DNA of 64,000 nucleotides from Catenibacterium mitsuokai (GCF_025148785.1 NZ_CP102271.1:648001-712000), one strand, 5' to 3'; positions 51,000-59,026 are shown, counted from the first letter of the stretch. Translations and numbers: made by a program. Notes: generated by a model not told the origin, from the letters alone.

Positions 51000-52454
51000 T
51001 TACATTTTTAATACATTTAATGTTTCTAATGTAGGATCTTCCATCCCCTGCATTGAACATCCTTTTTCCACTGAATACTGGATATAATCAATAATCTCAT
51101 CAGTAATCTCTTCTCCTGGAGAAAGGATAGGAATTCCTGGTGGATAAGCCATGACAAACTCACCTGATATACATCCTGCTGCATCACGGATTGGCACATT
51201 GACCTTATCGGCATAGAATGCAACCTGTGGTGAAACAGCAACATGAGGGAGAAGCATCTGGCTATCTACCTCAAAGCGTTTTTCTTCCTTTGAATACAGA
51301 CGACTAATTTCAGCTAAAGCGCCTACAAGTCTTTCAATATCCTGAATTCTATCTCCAATAGAGATATAAGCCATAATGTTACCAATATCTCCAAACTCTA
51401 TCTGGATATCATACTCATCTCTTAAGATGTCATACACCTCAATCCCATCTAGACCAATATCTCTTGTATAGACACAAAGCTTTGTGACATCAAAATCATA
51501 TACCGTACTTCCATTAATCAGCTCTTTACCATAGGCATAATAACCACCGATTGAATTGATTTCATCTCTTGCATACTGTGCCCATTCACTTACCTTTGCG
51601 AATGATTGTCTTCCACGTAAGGCAAGATTTCTTCTAGACAAGTCAAGACTTGTCATTAAAAGATAGGACGCACTTGTAGTCTGAGTGATATTGATGATTG
51701 ATTGTACATGTTCTGCATTCATGCCGTTACTTGTAAGAAGAATAGAACTCTGCGTTAATGATCCTCCTGACTTATGCATGGATATCGCAGCCATATCAGC
51801 CCCAGCTTTCATAGCATTCATAGGAAGATTATCACCAAAATAAAGATGTGTACCATGCGCTTCATCGGCAAGAACCTTTAATCCGTAACGATGCGTTACA
51901 TCACAGATACCCTTTATATCTGAACATATGCCATAGTAGGTAGGATTATTGACTAATACTGCAACAGCCTTAGGATGTGCCTGTATTGCTTTTTCTACCT
52001 GTTCAACAGTCACTCCAAGTACGATTCCTAGTTTCGCATTGATCTCAGTATTGAGATAAACAGGAGTTACACCACATAAGATGAGTGCATTAATTACACT
52101 CTTATGCACATTTCTAGGTACAATAATTTCATCACCTGCTTTACATACAGATAAAACCATATTCTGTACTGCCTGTGTTGTGCCTCCCACCATAAAAAAT
52201 GCATGTTCAGCACCAAATGCTTCGGCAGTTAATTCTTGTGCCTCTTTAATCACTGAAACAGGATGACAGAGGTTATCAAGTGGTTTCATTGAATTCACAT
52301 CAATCCCTACGCATCGTTCTCCTAGTAAATCCACAAGTTCAGGATTTCCTCTTCCTCTCTTATGTCCAGGAACATCAAAAGGTACGATTCTTTTCTTTCT
52401 AAATGTCTCAATCGCTTCATAAAGCGGTGCACTCGCTTGTCTCTTTAAGTCCAT
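51000..52454 (-). CDS. speA: Orn/Lys/Arg decarboxylase family protein, probably arginine decarboxylase
   Basis: This PLP fold-I decarboxylase has 484 residues, with VPGHKRGRGNPEL near the start, the PLP-lysine motif SMHKSGGSLTQSS and the C-terminal domain with YPPGIPILSPGE. The family contains lysine, ornithine and arginine decarboxylases. The following aguA and aguB point to arginine and agmatine. The frame is open upstream to 52511, but that part overlaps a terminator hairpin. GGAAAGGGAG supports ATG 52454. It is the first gene of the polyamine operon, behind a long leader. Confidence 0.9.
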   Translation of the reverse strand: MDLKRQASAPLYEAIETFRKKRIVPFDVPGHKRGRGNPELVDLLGERCVGIDVNSMKPLDNLCHPVSVIKEAQELTAEAFGAEHAFFMVGGTTQAVQNMVLSVCKAGDEIIVPRNVHKSVINALILCGVTPVYLNTEINAKLGIVLGVTVEQVEKAIQAHPKAVAVLVNNPTYYGICSDIKGICDVTHRYGLKVLADEAHGTHLYFGDNLPMNAMKAGADMAAISMHKSGGSLTQSSILLTSNGMNAEHVQSIINITQTTSASYLLMTSLDLSRRNLALRGRQSFAKVSEWAQYARDEINSIGGYYAYGKELINGSTVYDFDVTKLCVYTRDIGLDGIEVYDILRDEYDIQIEFGDIGNIMAYISIGDRIQDIERLVGALAEISRLYSKEEKRFEVDSQMLLPHVAVSPQVAFYADKVNVPIRDAAGCISGEFVMAYPPGIPILSPGEEITDEIIDYIQYSVEKGCSMQGMEDPTLETLNVLKM

Positions 52455-52807
52455 AATCTCCCTTTCCTCATCATGTCTAAACATAAAAAAAGACAGATGA
52501 TTATTCATCATCTGTCAAACGTGTAAAAAATGTGATACATGGTACTTTTTTTCTATGCGAAATCAGCAGAGAATGCCTACTTCCTATGCATAAATATAAT
52601 GTCACGTACTATATTGACCGTTCTATAAGATGATGTGCTTATTTCTAAGCGACGATTGTAAAGTAATCAACTCATAAAATTTGCGCTTTTAACGCAATCA
52701 ATAATGTGGCTCCTAACCACCTTCGGCAACTGCCCCTGCCTGTCCGTAGGTTTTTAATCAGAGGCATATATTTTGCATAAGAACTGATTCGTTCGCTTGC
52801 AGTACTA
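52455..52807 (-). promoter_or_regulatory. Long structured leader of the polyamine operon with terminator and antiterminator (candidate riboswitch)
   Basis: Transcription should start near 52801. The RNA can form AAUCAG/CUGAUU (52784-52789 with 52756-52761), a GC-rich core including GUGGUU/AGCCAC (52706-52720), UUGCG/CGCAA (52681-52697), GCUUA/UAAGC (52637-52650) and UAUGC/GCAUA (52554-52592). It ends in a 10-bp terminator stem (52492-52501 with 52507-52516) plus seven U, 31 nt before the speA ATG. The segment at 52628-52635 can pair over 8 nt with the promoter-proximal arm of that terminator, as an antiterminator would. I do not recognise a named riboswitch or T-box. Confidence 0.65.
52485..52516 (-). 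terminator. Attenuator terminator in the speA leader
   Basis: A perfect 10-bp stem with a 5-nt loop is followed on the minus strand by seven T residues (52485-52491). It lies between the operon promoter and its first gene, so it must be conditional. Confidence 0.85.
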
Positions 52808-52837
52808 ACTATAAAACATACTTTGTTTGAATGTCAA
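52808..52837 (-). promoter_or_regulatory. Promoter of the polyamine operon
   Basis: On the minus strand TTGACA (52837-52832) and TATAGT (52813-52808) are 18 bp apart. TTATAG with 17 bp is the alternative register. Confidence 0.75.
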
Positions 52838-52886
52838 TATAAAAATTTAATCTTAACGTAATCTTTAACTAGAATTCATTTTTGAA

Positions 52887-52918
52887 AATCAGTAATTAAT
52901 TAAAGAAAAATACTGATT
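52887..52918. promoter_or_regulatory. Inverted repeat in the divergent speA/GNAT intergenic region
   Basis: AATCAGTA (52887-52894) and TACTGATT (52911-52918) form a perfect 8-bp dyad, about 50 bp upstream of the polyamine promoter and 100 bp before the acetyltransferase gene. A direct repeat TAGACT/TAGACT lies at 52955-52970. An operator role is a guess. Confidence 0.35.
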
Positions 52919-53022
52919 ATCAGACACAAAATCGCTTTCACAAAAACTCTTAAATAGACTGTTTTAGACTTTATAATTTTTTGAAAATATTATAGAATTG
53001 ATAAATAATAAGGAGGAAAATG

Positions 53023-53553
53023 ATGATTACTATTAGAATCGCAACAGTAGAGGATGCAGAGTCTATCCAAAAGATTTATGCACCCTATGTCCTTAATACA
53101 ACTATCACATTTGAATTAGAACCACCTACAGTCAAAGAAATGGCAGATCGTATCCGTCATACACTAGAAAAATATCCATATCTAGTCGCAGTAGAAGAGG
53201 GAGAAGTTATAGGATACGCCTATGCAGGGACATTGTATGATCGTCGTGCCTATGATCATTCTGCAGAATTATCTATTTATATCGATGATAGAAAGCGTCA
53301 TAAAGGAATAGGCCATCTTCTTTATAATGCTTTGATTGACTATCTTATAAGAATGAATATTACGAATCTTTATGGATGCATCACTTATCCAAATGATGCA
53401 AGTATCGCTTTTCATGAAAAATATGGTTTTAAAGAAGCCGCTCATTTCCATGAATGTGGCTATAAGTTTGATCAGTGGCTAGATGTAGTTTATCTAGAAA
53501 AGAGATTAGACAAAACGACTGAGCCATTCATACCTTTTAAAGAACTATGTTAA
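53023..53553 (+). CDS. GNAT-family N-acetyltransferase, phosphinothricin acetyltransferase-like
   Basis: This 176-residue acetyltransferase uses acetyl-CoA on a small amine or amino-acid analogue. It has the PAT/MnaT-type pattern IRIATVEDAESIQKIYAPYV, AYAGTLYDRRAYDHSAELSIY, the acetyl-CoA loop RHKGIGHLLYNAL and YPNDASIAFHEKYGF. ATG codons at 53020 and 53023 are both possible; spacing from AGGAGG (53011-53016) favours 53023. It overlaps the next gene by 7 nt. Substrate unknown, though location opposite polyamine genes allows a polyamine or amino-acid target. Confidence 0.85.
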   Translation: MITIRIATVEDAESIQKIYAPYVLNTTITFELEPPTVKEMADRIRHTLEKYPYLVAVEEGEVIGYAYAGTLYDRRAYDHSAELSIYIDDRKRHKGIGHLLYNALIDYLIRMNITNLYGCITYPNDASIAFHEKYGFKEAAHFHECGYKFDQWLDVVYLEKRLDKTTEPFIPFKELC

Positions 53554-54434
53554 TAAGAGAATCATTAGAAAAATGTCCAATGAATCCTAATGAAAAAAGA
53601 TTAGGACAGTACTTGATAAGTCAGGGCATACAACTAGAAAATGCGACAGTAAGAACAGTCGCAAAGGAAGTATTTTTAGCCCCATCGTCAGTTGTACGTT
53701 TTGTACAGAAATTAGGATTTGAAGGATTTAATGACTTCAAGAAACAGTATTTAGAAGAAATACGATACTTATCCACACACTTTCAGGAAATAGATAGTAA
53801 TAGACCATTCTCCCAAAATGATAAGAATATAGTGATTGCGAATAAAATAGGATTACTTTATGATGAAACGTTGCAGGATACGATTTCTTTACTCAATCAT
53901 GATACACTTCAGGAAGCCATCAATCGTATTGAAAAGAAGGAACATATTGCGATTGTCGTATCAGGTGCACAGAAGGGAATTGCGTATACCTTTAAAGAAA
54001 AGATGATGAAAATTGGTAAGAAGGTAGATATTTTTGATAGCACGGATGAAGCTTTTTATGAAGCATGTTATTGTAGCAGCAATACGTTATTTATTCTCAT
54101 TAGCTATTCTGGTGAAACATCAAAATGCCTCTTTATCTGTCATAAATTAGTTGAAAGAAAGTTATCCTTTATCACTATTACAACTTATGGGACTAACTCT
54201 CTTTCTAGTCAGTCAGACTGCTGTTTATATGTATCTACAAGAGAAAAATTAATTGATAATTTAGGTACATTCTCTTTTAATCTTTCTTTACTTTATCTAC
54301 TTGATGTTCTTTATGCAGGTTATTTTAATACCAACTATAATGAACATTTAGAAAATAAAACAGTGACTTCTATGGAATGTGAAAACATATTTACAGACCG
54401 TGGTAGAAAAACAGATAACCCAATCATCAAATAG
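53547..54434 (+). CDS. MurR/RpiR-family transcriptional regulator
   Basis: This second RpiR-type regulator has 295 residues, with an HTH_6 domain (residues about 1-77, FLAPSSVVRFVQKLGFEGF) and a SIS domain (about 125-250, LFILISYSGETSKCLF). It overlaps the acetyltransferase gene and lies upstream of a GH4 6-phospho-glycosidase, so control of phosphorylated beta-glucoside use is a reasonable guess. The start at 53547 has only a weak ribosome site, in line with coupling. Confidence 0.85.
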   Translation: MLIRESLEKCPMNPNEKRLGQYLISQGIQLENATVRTVAKEVFLAPSSVVRFVQKLGFEGFNDFKKQYLEEIRYLSTHFQEIDSNRPFSQNDKNIVIANKIGLLYDETLQDTISLLNHDTLQEAINRIEKKEHIAIVVSGAQKGIAYTFKEKMMKIGKKVDIFDSTDEAFYEACYCSSNTLFILISYSGETSKCLFICHKLVERKLSFITITTYGTNSLSSQSDCCLYVSTREKLIDNLGTFSFNLSLLYLLDVLYAGYFNTNYNEHLENKTVTSMECENIFTDRGRKTDNPIIK

Positions 54435-54490
54435 AACAGTGTTCCCTAAAAAACTTAGAAATAAGGAACAAAAAGAGAACACTGTTGTTT
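54435..54490 (+). terminator. Inverted repeat after the second RpiR gene, terminator-like
   Basis: AACAGTGTTC (54435-54444) and GAACACTGTT (54477-54486) are perfect 10-bp arms around a 32-nt loop that itself holds a small GTTCC/GGAAC pair (54441-54445 with 54465-54469). TGTTTT follows. Confidence 0.5.
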
Positions 54491-54500
54491 TCGCTTACAT
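54486..54500 (+). promoter_or_regulatory. Candidate cre (CcpA) site upstream of the GH4 gene
   Basis: Read on the minus strand the 15-mer fits the degenerate Gram-positive consensus WTGNAANCGNWNNCW at every position. It lies about 28 bp upstream of the -10 box TATAAT (54528-54533), so it overlaps or abuts the -35 region. Confidence 0.55.
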
Positions 54501-54559
54501 TTTAATGTTTTCTTTATTTCTTTTACGTATAATGGTGTTGTCGAAGGAGGAACGCAAGA

Positions 54560-55960
54560 ATGAATAAAGAAGGCGTAAAAATCGTTACTATTGGTGGAGG
54601 CAGCAGCTATACACCAGAATTAATGGAAGGGTTCATCAAGAGATATGATGAATTACCAATCAGAGAAATCTGGCTATGTGATATCGAAGATGGTAAAGAA
54701 AAACTTGAAATCGTAGGAAAAATGGCACAGAGAATGTGGGATGCATCTCCTTATGATGTAAAAGTACATCTTACATTAGATCGTAGAGAAGCATTACCAG
54801 GAGCTGACTTCGTTACTACACAGTTCAGAGTAGGTTTATTAAATGCACGTATCAAGGATGAAAGAATTCCATTTTCTTATGGAATGTTAGGACAGGAAAC
54901 AAATGGTGCGGGAGGTATGTTTAAGGCATTACGTACTATTCCAGTTATCTTAAGCATCGTAGAAGATATGAAGGAATTATGTCCTGATGCATGGTTAATC
55001 AACTTCACTAACCCAAGTGGAATGGTGACTGAATCAGTTATGAAATATGGTAAGTGGGATAAGGTTATTGGTTTATGTAACGTACCAGTAGGTGCTATGA
55101 TGGATGAACCAAAAACAATTGGAAAAACATTGGATCAGTTAACTTACAAGTTTGCAGGTTTAAACCATTTCCATTGGCATAAAGTATATGATGAACATGG
55201 TCATGAAGTGACTAAAGACATCATCAATGCAATGTATGAAGGTAAAGATATGGGTATTCCAGCTAATATTCATGATATCCCATTCTTTAAAGAACAGTTA
55301 TTACGTATGAATATGATTCCTTGTGGATATCATAGATATTACTATCGTGAAGAAGAAATGTTAGCACACGGTTTAAAGGAATACAATGATCCAAATGTTG
55401 GAACAAGAGGTCAGCAGGTACAGCAGACTGAACATGAATTATTTGAATTATATAAGGATCCTAACCTAGATCATAAGCCAGAACAGCTTGCAAAACGTGG
55501 TGGTGCACATTACAGTGATGCAGCTTGTGAAACAATTGCATCTATTTATGCAAATAAGTTAAGTCATATCGTTGTAACTACTAAGAATAATGGTGCAGTA
55601 CCTGATCTTCCAGTTGATTGTGCCGTAGAAGTATCTTCTTATATTGGAAGTACTGGTGCACGTCCAATCGCTTTTGGCCCATTAGAACCAGCAGAAAGAG
55701 GATGGGTACAGTGCATGAAGAACATGGAATTATGTGTTGAAGAAGCTGCTGTAACAGGTGATTATGGAACTTTATTACAGGCTTTCATAATCAACCCACA
55801 GATTGTAGCTGGTACTAAAGCGAAACGTATTATGGATGAATTATTAATCGCCCATAAGAAATACCTTCCTCAGTTTGCAGATACTATTGCAAGACTTGAA
55901 GAAGAAGGCGTAACTATCAAAGATGATGTTGCAAGAGAATTAACTGAAAAAGGATTATAA
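54560..55960 (+). CDS. Glycoside hydrolase family 4, probable 6-phospho-beta-glucosidase
   Basis: This enzyme hydrolyses PTS-imported 6-phospho-glycosides by an NAD+- and Mn2+-dependent oxidation mechanism. The 466-residue protein has the NAD motif IVTIGGGSSYTPEL, NFTNPSGMVTE, the metal Cys in GLCNVPVG and His in AGLNHFHW. These fit the 6-phospho-beta-glucosidase branch better than the alpha-galactosidase or polygalacturonase ones. GAAGGAGG precedes ATG 54560. It is a single gene with a candidate cre site and a neighbouring RpiR regulator. Confidence 0.9.
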   Translation: MNKEGVKIVTIGGGSSYTPELMEGFIKRYDELPIREIWLCDIEDGKEKLEIVGKMAQRMWDASPYDVKVHLTLDRREALPGADFVTTQFRVGLLNARIKDERIPFSYGMLGQETNGAGGMFKALRTIPVILSIVEDMKELCPDAWLINFTNPSGMVTESVMKYGKWDKVIGLCNVPVGAMMDEPKTIGKTLDQLTYKFAGLNHFHWHKVYDEHGHEVTKDIINAMYEGKDMGIPANIHDIPFFKEQLLRMNMIPCGYHRYYYREEEMLAHGLKEYNDPNVGTRGQQVQQTEHELFELYKDPNLDHKPEQLAKRGGAHYSDAACETIASIYANKLSHIVVTTKNNGAVPDLPVDCAVEVSSYIGSTGARPIAFGPLEPAERGWVQCMKNMELCVEEAAVTGDYGTLLQAFIINPQIVAGTKAKRIMDELLIAHKKYLPQFADTIARLEEEGVTIKDDVARELTEKGL

Positions 55961-55967
55961 TATGCTT

Positions 55968-55994
55968 AACAGGCTCTTATGAGCCTGTTTTCTT
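55968..55994 (+). terminator. Terminator after the GH4 gene
   Basis: AACAGGCTC (55968-55976) pairs with GAGCCTGTT (55981-55989), followed by TTTCTT. Confidence 0.8.
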
Positions 55995-55995
55995 A

Positions 55996-56004
55996 TGTTA
56001 TAAT
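55996..56004 (+). promoter_or_regulatory. Extended -10 promoter of the deformylase-like gene
   Basis: TGTTATAAT is an extended -10 box (55996-56004). No good -35 is seen, and its upstream part merges with the GH4 terminator. Confidence 0.55.
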
Positions 56005-56025
56005 GGATTTCAGGAGGATGTGGAA

Positions 56026-56439
56026 ATGATTAAAGAAATAGTAAAGGATAATTTCTTCTTATCTCAGGTGGCAGAAAAAGCGACGAAAGAAGATTTATAT
56101 ATAGGAACTGATTTAAAGGATACACTTCAAGCACATCTTCATGAATGTGTTGGTATGGCCGGGAATATGATTGGCTATAATAAAGCAGTTATTATCTTTT
56201 TGGAAGATGAAAAGATGCATGTGATGTATAATCCTGAAATCATTAAAACAAGTGGTAACTATCATGAATGTGAAGAGGGATGTTTATCTCATGTAGGACA
56301 AAAGTCAGTTAAACGTTATGAAACAATCAAGGTTTCTTACTTTGATGAATCATTTAAGAAGAAGATTAAAACTTATACTGGTTTTACAGCACAGATCATT
56401 CAGCATGAATGTGATCATCTGAAAGGTATACTCATCTAG
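56026..56439 (+). CDS. Peptide deformylase-like protein with altered motif 1
   Basis: Peptide deformylase removes formyl groups from new proteins using three motifs. This 137-residue protein keeps motif 2 (EGCLS, metal Cys) and motif 3 (QHECDH, two metal His and the catalytic Glu). Motif 1, normally GxGLAAxQ, reads CVGMAGNM, so the conserved Gln that helps stabilise the substrate is Met. Deformylase-like paralogues with changed motif 1 are known in Gram-positive bacteria, so activity is uncertain. AGGAGG (56012-56017) fits ATG 56026 rather than the GTG two codons upstream. Confidence 0.85.
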   Translation: MIKEIVKDNFFLSQVAEKATKEDLYIGTDLKDTLQAHLHECVGMAGNMIGYNKAVIIFLEDEKMHVMYNPEIIKTSGNYHECEEGCLSHVGQKSVKRYETIKVSYFDESFKKKIKTYTGFTAQIIQHECDHLKGILI

Positions 56440-56460
56440 CTTGGCTAGATGTTTTTTTAT
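56433..56460 (+). terminator. Terminator after the deformylase-like gene
   Basis: CATCTAG/CTAGATG (56433-56451) overlaps the stop codon and is followed by seven T residues. Confidence 0.85.
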
Positions 56461-56465
56461 ACAAT

Positions 56466-56490
56466 TAAAAAGGCATCCCTGAGGATACCT
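56466..56490 (-). terminator. Terminator of the metal-efflux operon
   Basis: AGGTATCC pairs with GGATGCCT (G-U pairs included) across 56471-56490 on the minus strand, followed by five T residues. Confidence 0.75.
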
Positions 56491-58368
56491 TTAATTATGA
56501 ATTGTGAGAGCACGTGTTGCGTTCATGACTGCAAGAATCATAACACCTACATCTGCAAAGATAGCAAGCCACATATTCGCAATACCAAGTGCTCCTAATA
56601 CTAAACAGATGAACTTAACAGCTAACGCAAAGACGATATTCTGTTTTACAATTTTTAATGTCTTAGTAGAAATCTTCGTTGCAAGGGAAATCTTTAATGG
56701 ATCATCATCCATCAAAACAACATCTGCTGCTTCAATGGCAGCATCACTACCTAGACCACCCATCGCAATACCAATATCAGCACGAGAGAGTACTGGTGCA
56801 TCATTGATACCATCACCGACAAAGGCAAGTTTTTCTTTGTCTGATTTCTTAGCTAACAACTTTTCTACTTCTTCTACCTTATCTGCAGGAAGAAGTTCAC
56901 TATGTACTGTATCAATGCCAATTGTATTGGCCACAAGATCTGCAGTAGAAGCACTATCACCTGTTAACATAACAGTTTCCTTTGCCCCTAATGATTTCAA
57001 ACCACTAATAGCTTCTTTTGCATGATCCTTGATAATATCAGAAATCACAATACAACCTGCATATTTGTCATCAACTGCTACATATACAAGTGTACCATCC
57101 TTTGTATAAGCACTATAATCAATACTTTTTAATTTCATTAATTTCGCATTACCTGCAAGAATATGATGACCATTATAGTCTGCTTCTACACCATGTCCTG
57201 CAATTTCCTGAATATGATCTACAAGTGTATTATCGATTTTCTGATTATAAGCTTTCTTTAAGCTGACGCTGATAGGATGTGTTGAAGCACTTTCTGCATA
57301 AGCAGCATATTCAAGTAAGTGATCTTTATCAAAAACTTCGGCAGGTACAACATCAGTCACTTCAAATACACCCTTAGTCAATGTACCTGTCTTATCAAAT
57401 ACGAAGTACTTAACATCAGATAATGTTTCTAGGTAGTTAGAACCTTTTACAAGAATACCGTTCTTGCTGGCACATCCAATACCACCAAAGAAACTTAATG
57501 GAATAGAAATAACAAGAGCACAAGGACAGCTGATTACTAAGAATGTGAGGGCTCTAAAGATCCAGTCACCGACATGGGCAGGCTGTCCCATAATAGTTAA
57601 GACAATAGGGGGAATAATAGCCAAAGCGAGCGCACTATAACATACAACAGGTGTATAATACTTTGCAAACTTTGTAATAAAGTTTTCTGTCTTGGATTTC
57701 TTCATACTTGAGTTTTCTACAAGATCAAGAATCTTAGAAACTGTTGATTCGCCAAATTCTTTTGTTGTTTTAACAGTGATACGTGCTGTCATATTAATAG
57801 AACCACTATAGATTTCATCACCACAATGGGCATTACGAGGCACACTTTCACCTGTTAAGGCACTTGTATTGAGTGTTGTATCACCCTCTACAATAATTCC
57901 ATCAATAGGAACCTTTTCACCAGGATTGACAATGATTTCACGACCAATTTCTACATCATCCGGATCCACTTCTTCAATCTCTCCATCCACCATAATATTG
58001 GCATAATCAGGACGAATATCCATTAAAGCGGCGATATTCTTACGACTCTTACCAACCGCAATACTCTGGAATAATTCACCAATCTGATAGAAAACCATAA
58101 CGGCAGAACCTTCAAGATATTCACCAAGACACATAGCCCCGATTGTTGCGACAGCCATTAAGAAGTTTTCATCAAATACCTGACCATGACTGATATTTTT
58201 AATAGATTTTCTTAAAATATCATGTCCAATCACAAAGTAGGGGATTAAATAGAGGATAAACTCGACATAGCCTGGTACAGGGACAATTGTCTTAAATACA
58301 GTAATCACAATCAATAAGACAATCGCAATAATAATTCTATTTAAAACATTCTTTTGCTTCTTTGTCAT
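56491..58368 (-). CDS. Heavy-metal P1B-type ATPase, Zn2+/Cd2+ efflux type
   Basis: This membrane pump exports divalent soft metals. The 625-residue protein lacks an N-terminal metal-binding domain and has about eight membrane segments, the actuator TGES, the membrane metal motif SCPCALVISIP, the phosphorylation motif DKTGTLTKG and GDGINDAPVL. The CPC motif with VISIPLSFFG context and the neighbouring ArsR regulator of CzrA type favour zinc/cadmium over copper. AAGGAG places the start at ATG 58368; a GTG three codons earlier abuts that site. It is the third gene of a three-gene operon. Confidence 0.93.
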   Translation of the reverse strand: MTKKQKNVLNRIIIAIVLLIVITVFKTIVPVPGYVEFILYLIPYFVIGHDILRKSIKNISHGQVFDENFLMAVATIGAMCLGEYLEGSAVMVFYQIGELFQSIAVGKSRKNIAALMDIRPDYANIMVDGEIEEVDPDDVEIGREIIVNPGEKVPIDGIIVEGDTTLNTSALTGESVPRNAHCGDEIYSGSINMTARITVKTTKEFGESTVSKILDLVENSSMKKSKTENFITKFAKYYTPVVCYSALALAIIPPIVLTIMGQPAHVGDWIFRALTFLVISCPCALVISIPLSFFGGIGCASKNGILVKGSNYLETLSDVKYFVFDKTGTLTKGVFEVTDVVPAEVFDKDHLLEYAAYAESASTHPISVSLKKAYNQKIDNTLVDHIQEIAGHGVEADYNGHHILAGNAKLMKLKSIDYSAYTKDGTLVYVAVDDKYAGCIVISDIIKDHAKEAISGLKSLGAKETVMLTGDSASTADLVANTIGIDTVHSELLPADKVEEVEKLLAKKSDKEKLAFVGDGINDAPVLSRADIGIAMGGLGSDAAIEAADVVLMDDDPLKISLATKISTKTLKIVKQNIVFALAVKFICLVLGALGIANMWLAIFADVGVMILAVMNATRALTIHN

Positions 58369-58383
58369 TTCAATCACTCCTTA

Positions 58384-58602
58384 TTAAAGGAAGATTTCGC
58401 AATCATCCTCAACAATTTTACAATTTTCTCTTGCTTTTTCCATAACTGCCTGAGGATCAACACCTTCCTCAAACTCAACCTTTAACTTTAAAGTCATAAA
58501 ACTTAAAGTGGCATCCTTAACACCTTCAGTATTCTTTACTGCTTCTTCCATTTTATTTGCACAATTTGCGCAATCTACATCTACCTTATAAGTCTTTTTC
58601 AT
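58384..58602 (-). CDS. Heavy-metal-associated (HMA) domain protein, metal chaperone
   Basis: This 72-residue single-domain protein has the HMA fold with the metal motif DCANCANKM near residue 9, then the usual alternating helices and strands. It probably hands metal to the ATPase encoded 15 nt downstream, replacing the N-terminal domain that pump lacks. AAAGGAG fixes ATG 58602; the frame extends eight codons further into the regulator gene. Confidence 0.9.
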   Translation of the reverse strand: MKKTYKVDVDCANCANKMEEAVKNTEGVKDATLSFMTLKLKVEFEEGVDPQAVMEKARENCKIVEDDCEIFL

Positions 58603-58615
58603 ATTATTTTCTCCT

Positions 58616-58963
58616 TTACTCTTCAATATGATTCATACCAATAGATAAAATACTTCTTACATGATCATCATCTAATGAATAGAAGATAACCTTTCCTTCT
58701 CTTCTAAACTTTACTAGTTTCGCATCCTTTAATACTTTAAGCTGATGACTAATGGCTGGCTGAGAAAGCTGTAATATAGTAGCTAAATCACCTACACATA
58801 GTTCACCTTCAAATAAAGCATAGAGAATCTTGATTCTTGTAGAATCACCAAATGTCTTAAATAAATCGGCTAAATCATAAAGATATTCATCATCAGGCTG
58901 ATTCTCTAAAACCTTTGAAACAACATCTTCATTCGCATTTAAGAATTCATTTCTCTTTTCCAT
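58616..58963 (-). CDS. ArsR/SmtB-family metal-responsive repressor
   Basis: This 115-residue winged-helix repressor should release DNA when it binds zinc or cadmium. The recognition helix LQLSQPAISHQLKVLKDA is clear. The C-terminal helix has the alpha-5 metal site pattern D-x-H-x10-H-x2-E (DDHV through NHIEE), as in zinc sensors CzrA and SmtB. The alpha-3 site ELCVGDLA keeps only one Cys. It is first in the efflux operon, with AGGAGGAG before ATG 58963 and a palindrome over its promoter. Confidence 0.92.
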   Translation of the reverse strand: MEKRNEFLNANEDVVSKVLENQPDDEYLYDLADLFKTFGDSTRIKILYALFEGELCVGDLATILQLSQPAISHQLKVLKDAKLVKFRREGKVIFYSLDDDHVRSILSIGMNHIEE

Positions 58964-58997
58964 GGCTCCTCCTCATATAAACGTTTTTACATATTTA

Positions 58998-59026
58998 ATT
59001 ATATGAATATATTAATATGTTGTCAA
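58998..59026 (-). promoter_or_regulatory. Consensus promoter with ArsR-type operator for the metal-efflux operon
   Basis: On the minus strand TTGACA (59026-59021), a 17-bp spacer and TATAAT (59003-58998) form a perfect consensus. Overlapping it at 59001-59018 is an imperfect palindrome ATATGAA-TATA-TTAATAT resembling ArsR/SmtB operators. Confidence 0.8.

Noticed and set aside
52455-52511. Longer N-terminus of the arginine decarboxylase starting at 52511
   Set aside because: The extra codons lie in the terminator hairpin and its T-run, and a good ribosome site precedes ATG 52454.
52680-52760. Lysine riboswitch in the speA leader, because of a GCCGAAG stretch
   Set aside because: Only this short string matches. 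The other conserved L-box segments (the AGAGGUGC-type start and the AGUA and GAAAGG regions) are not found in the right order.
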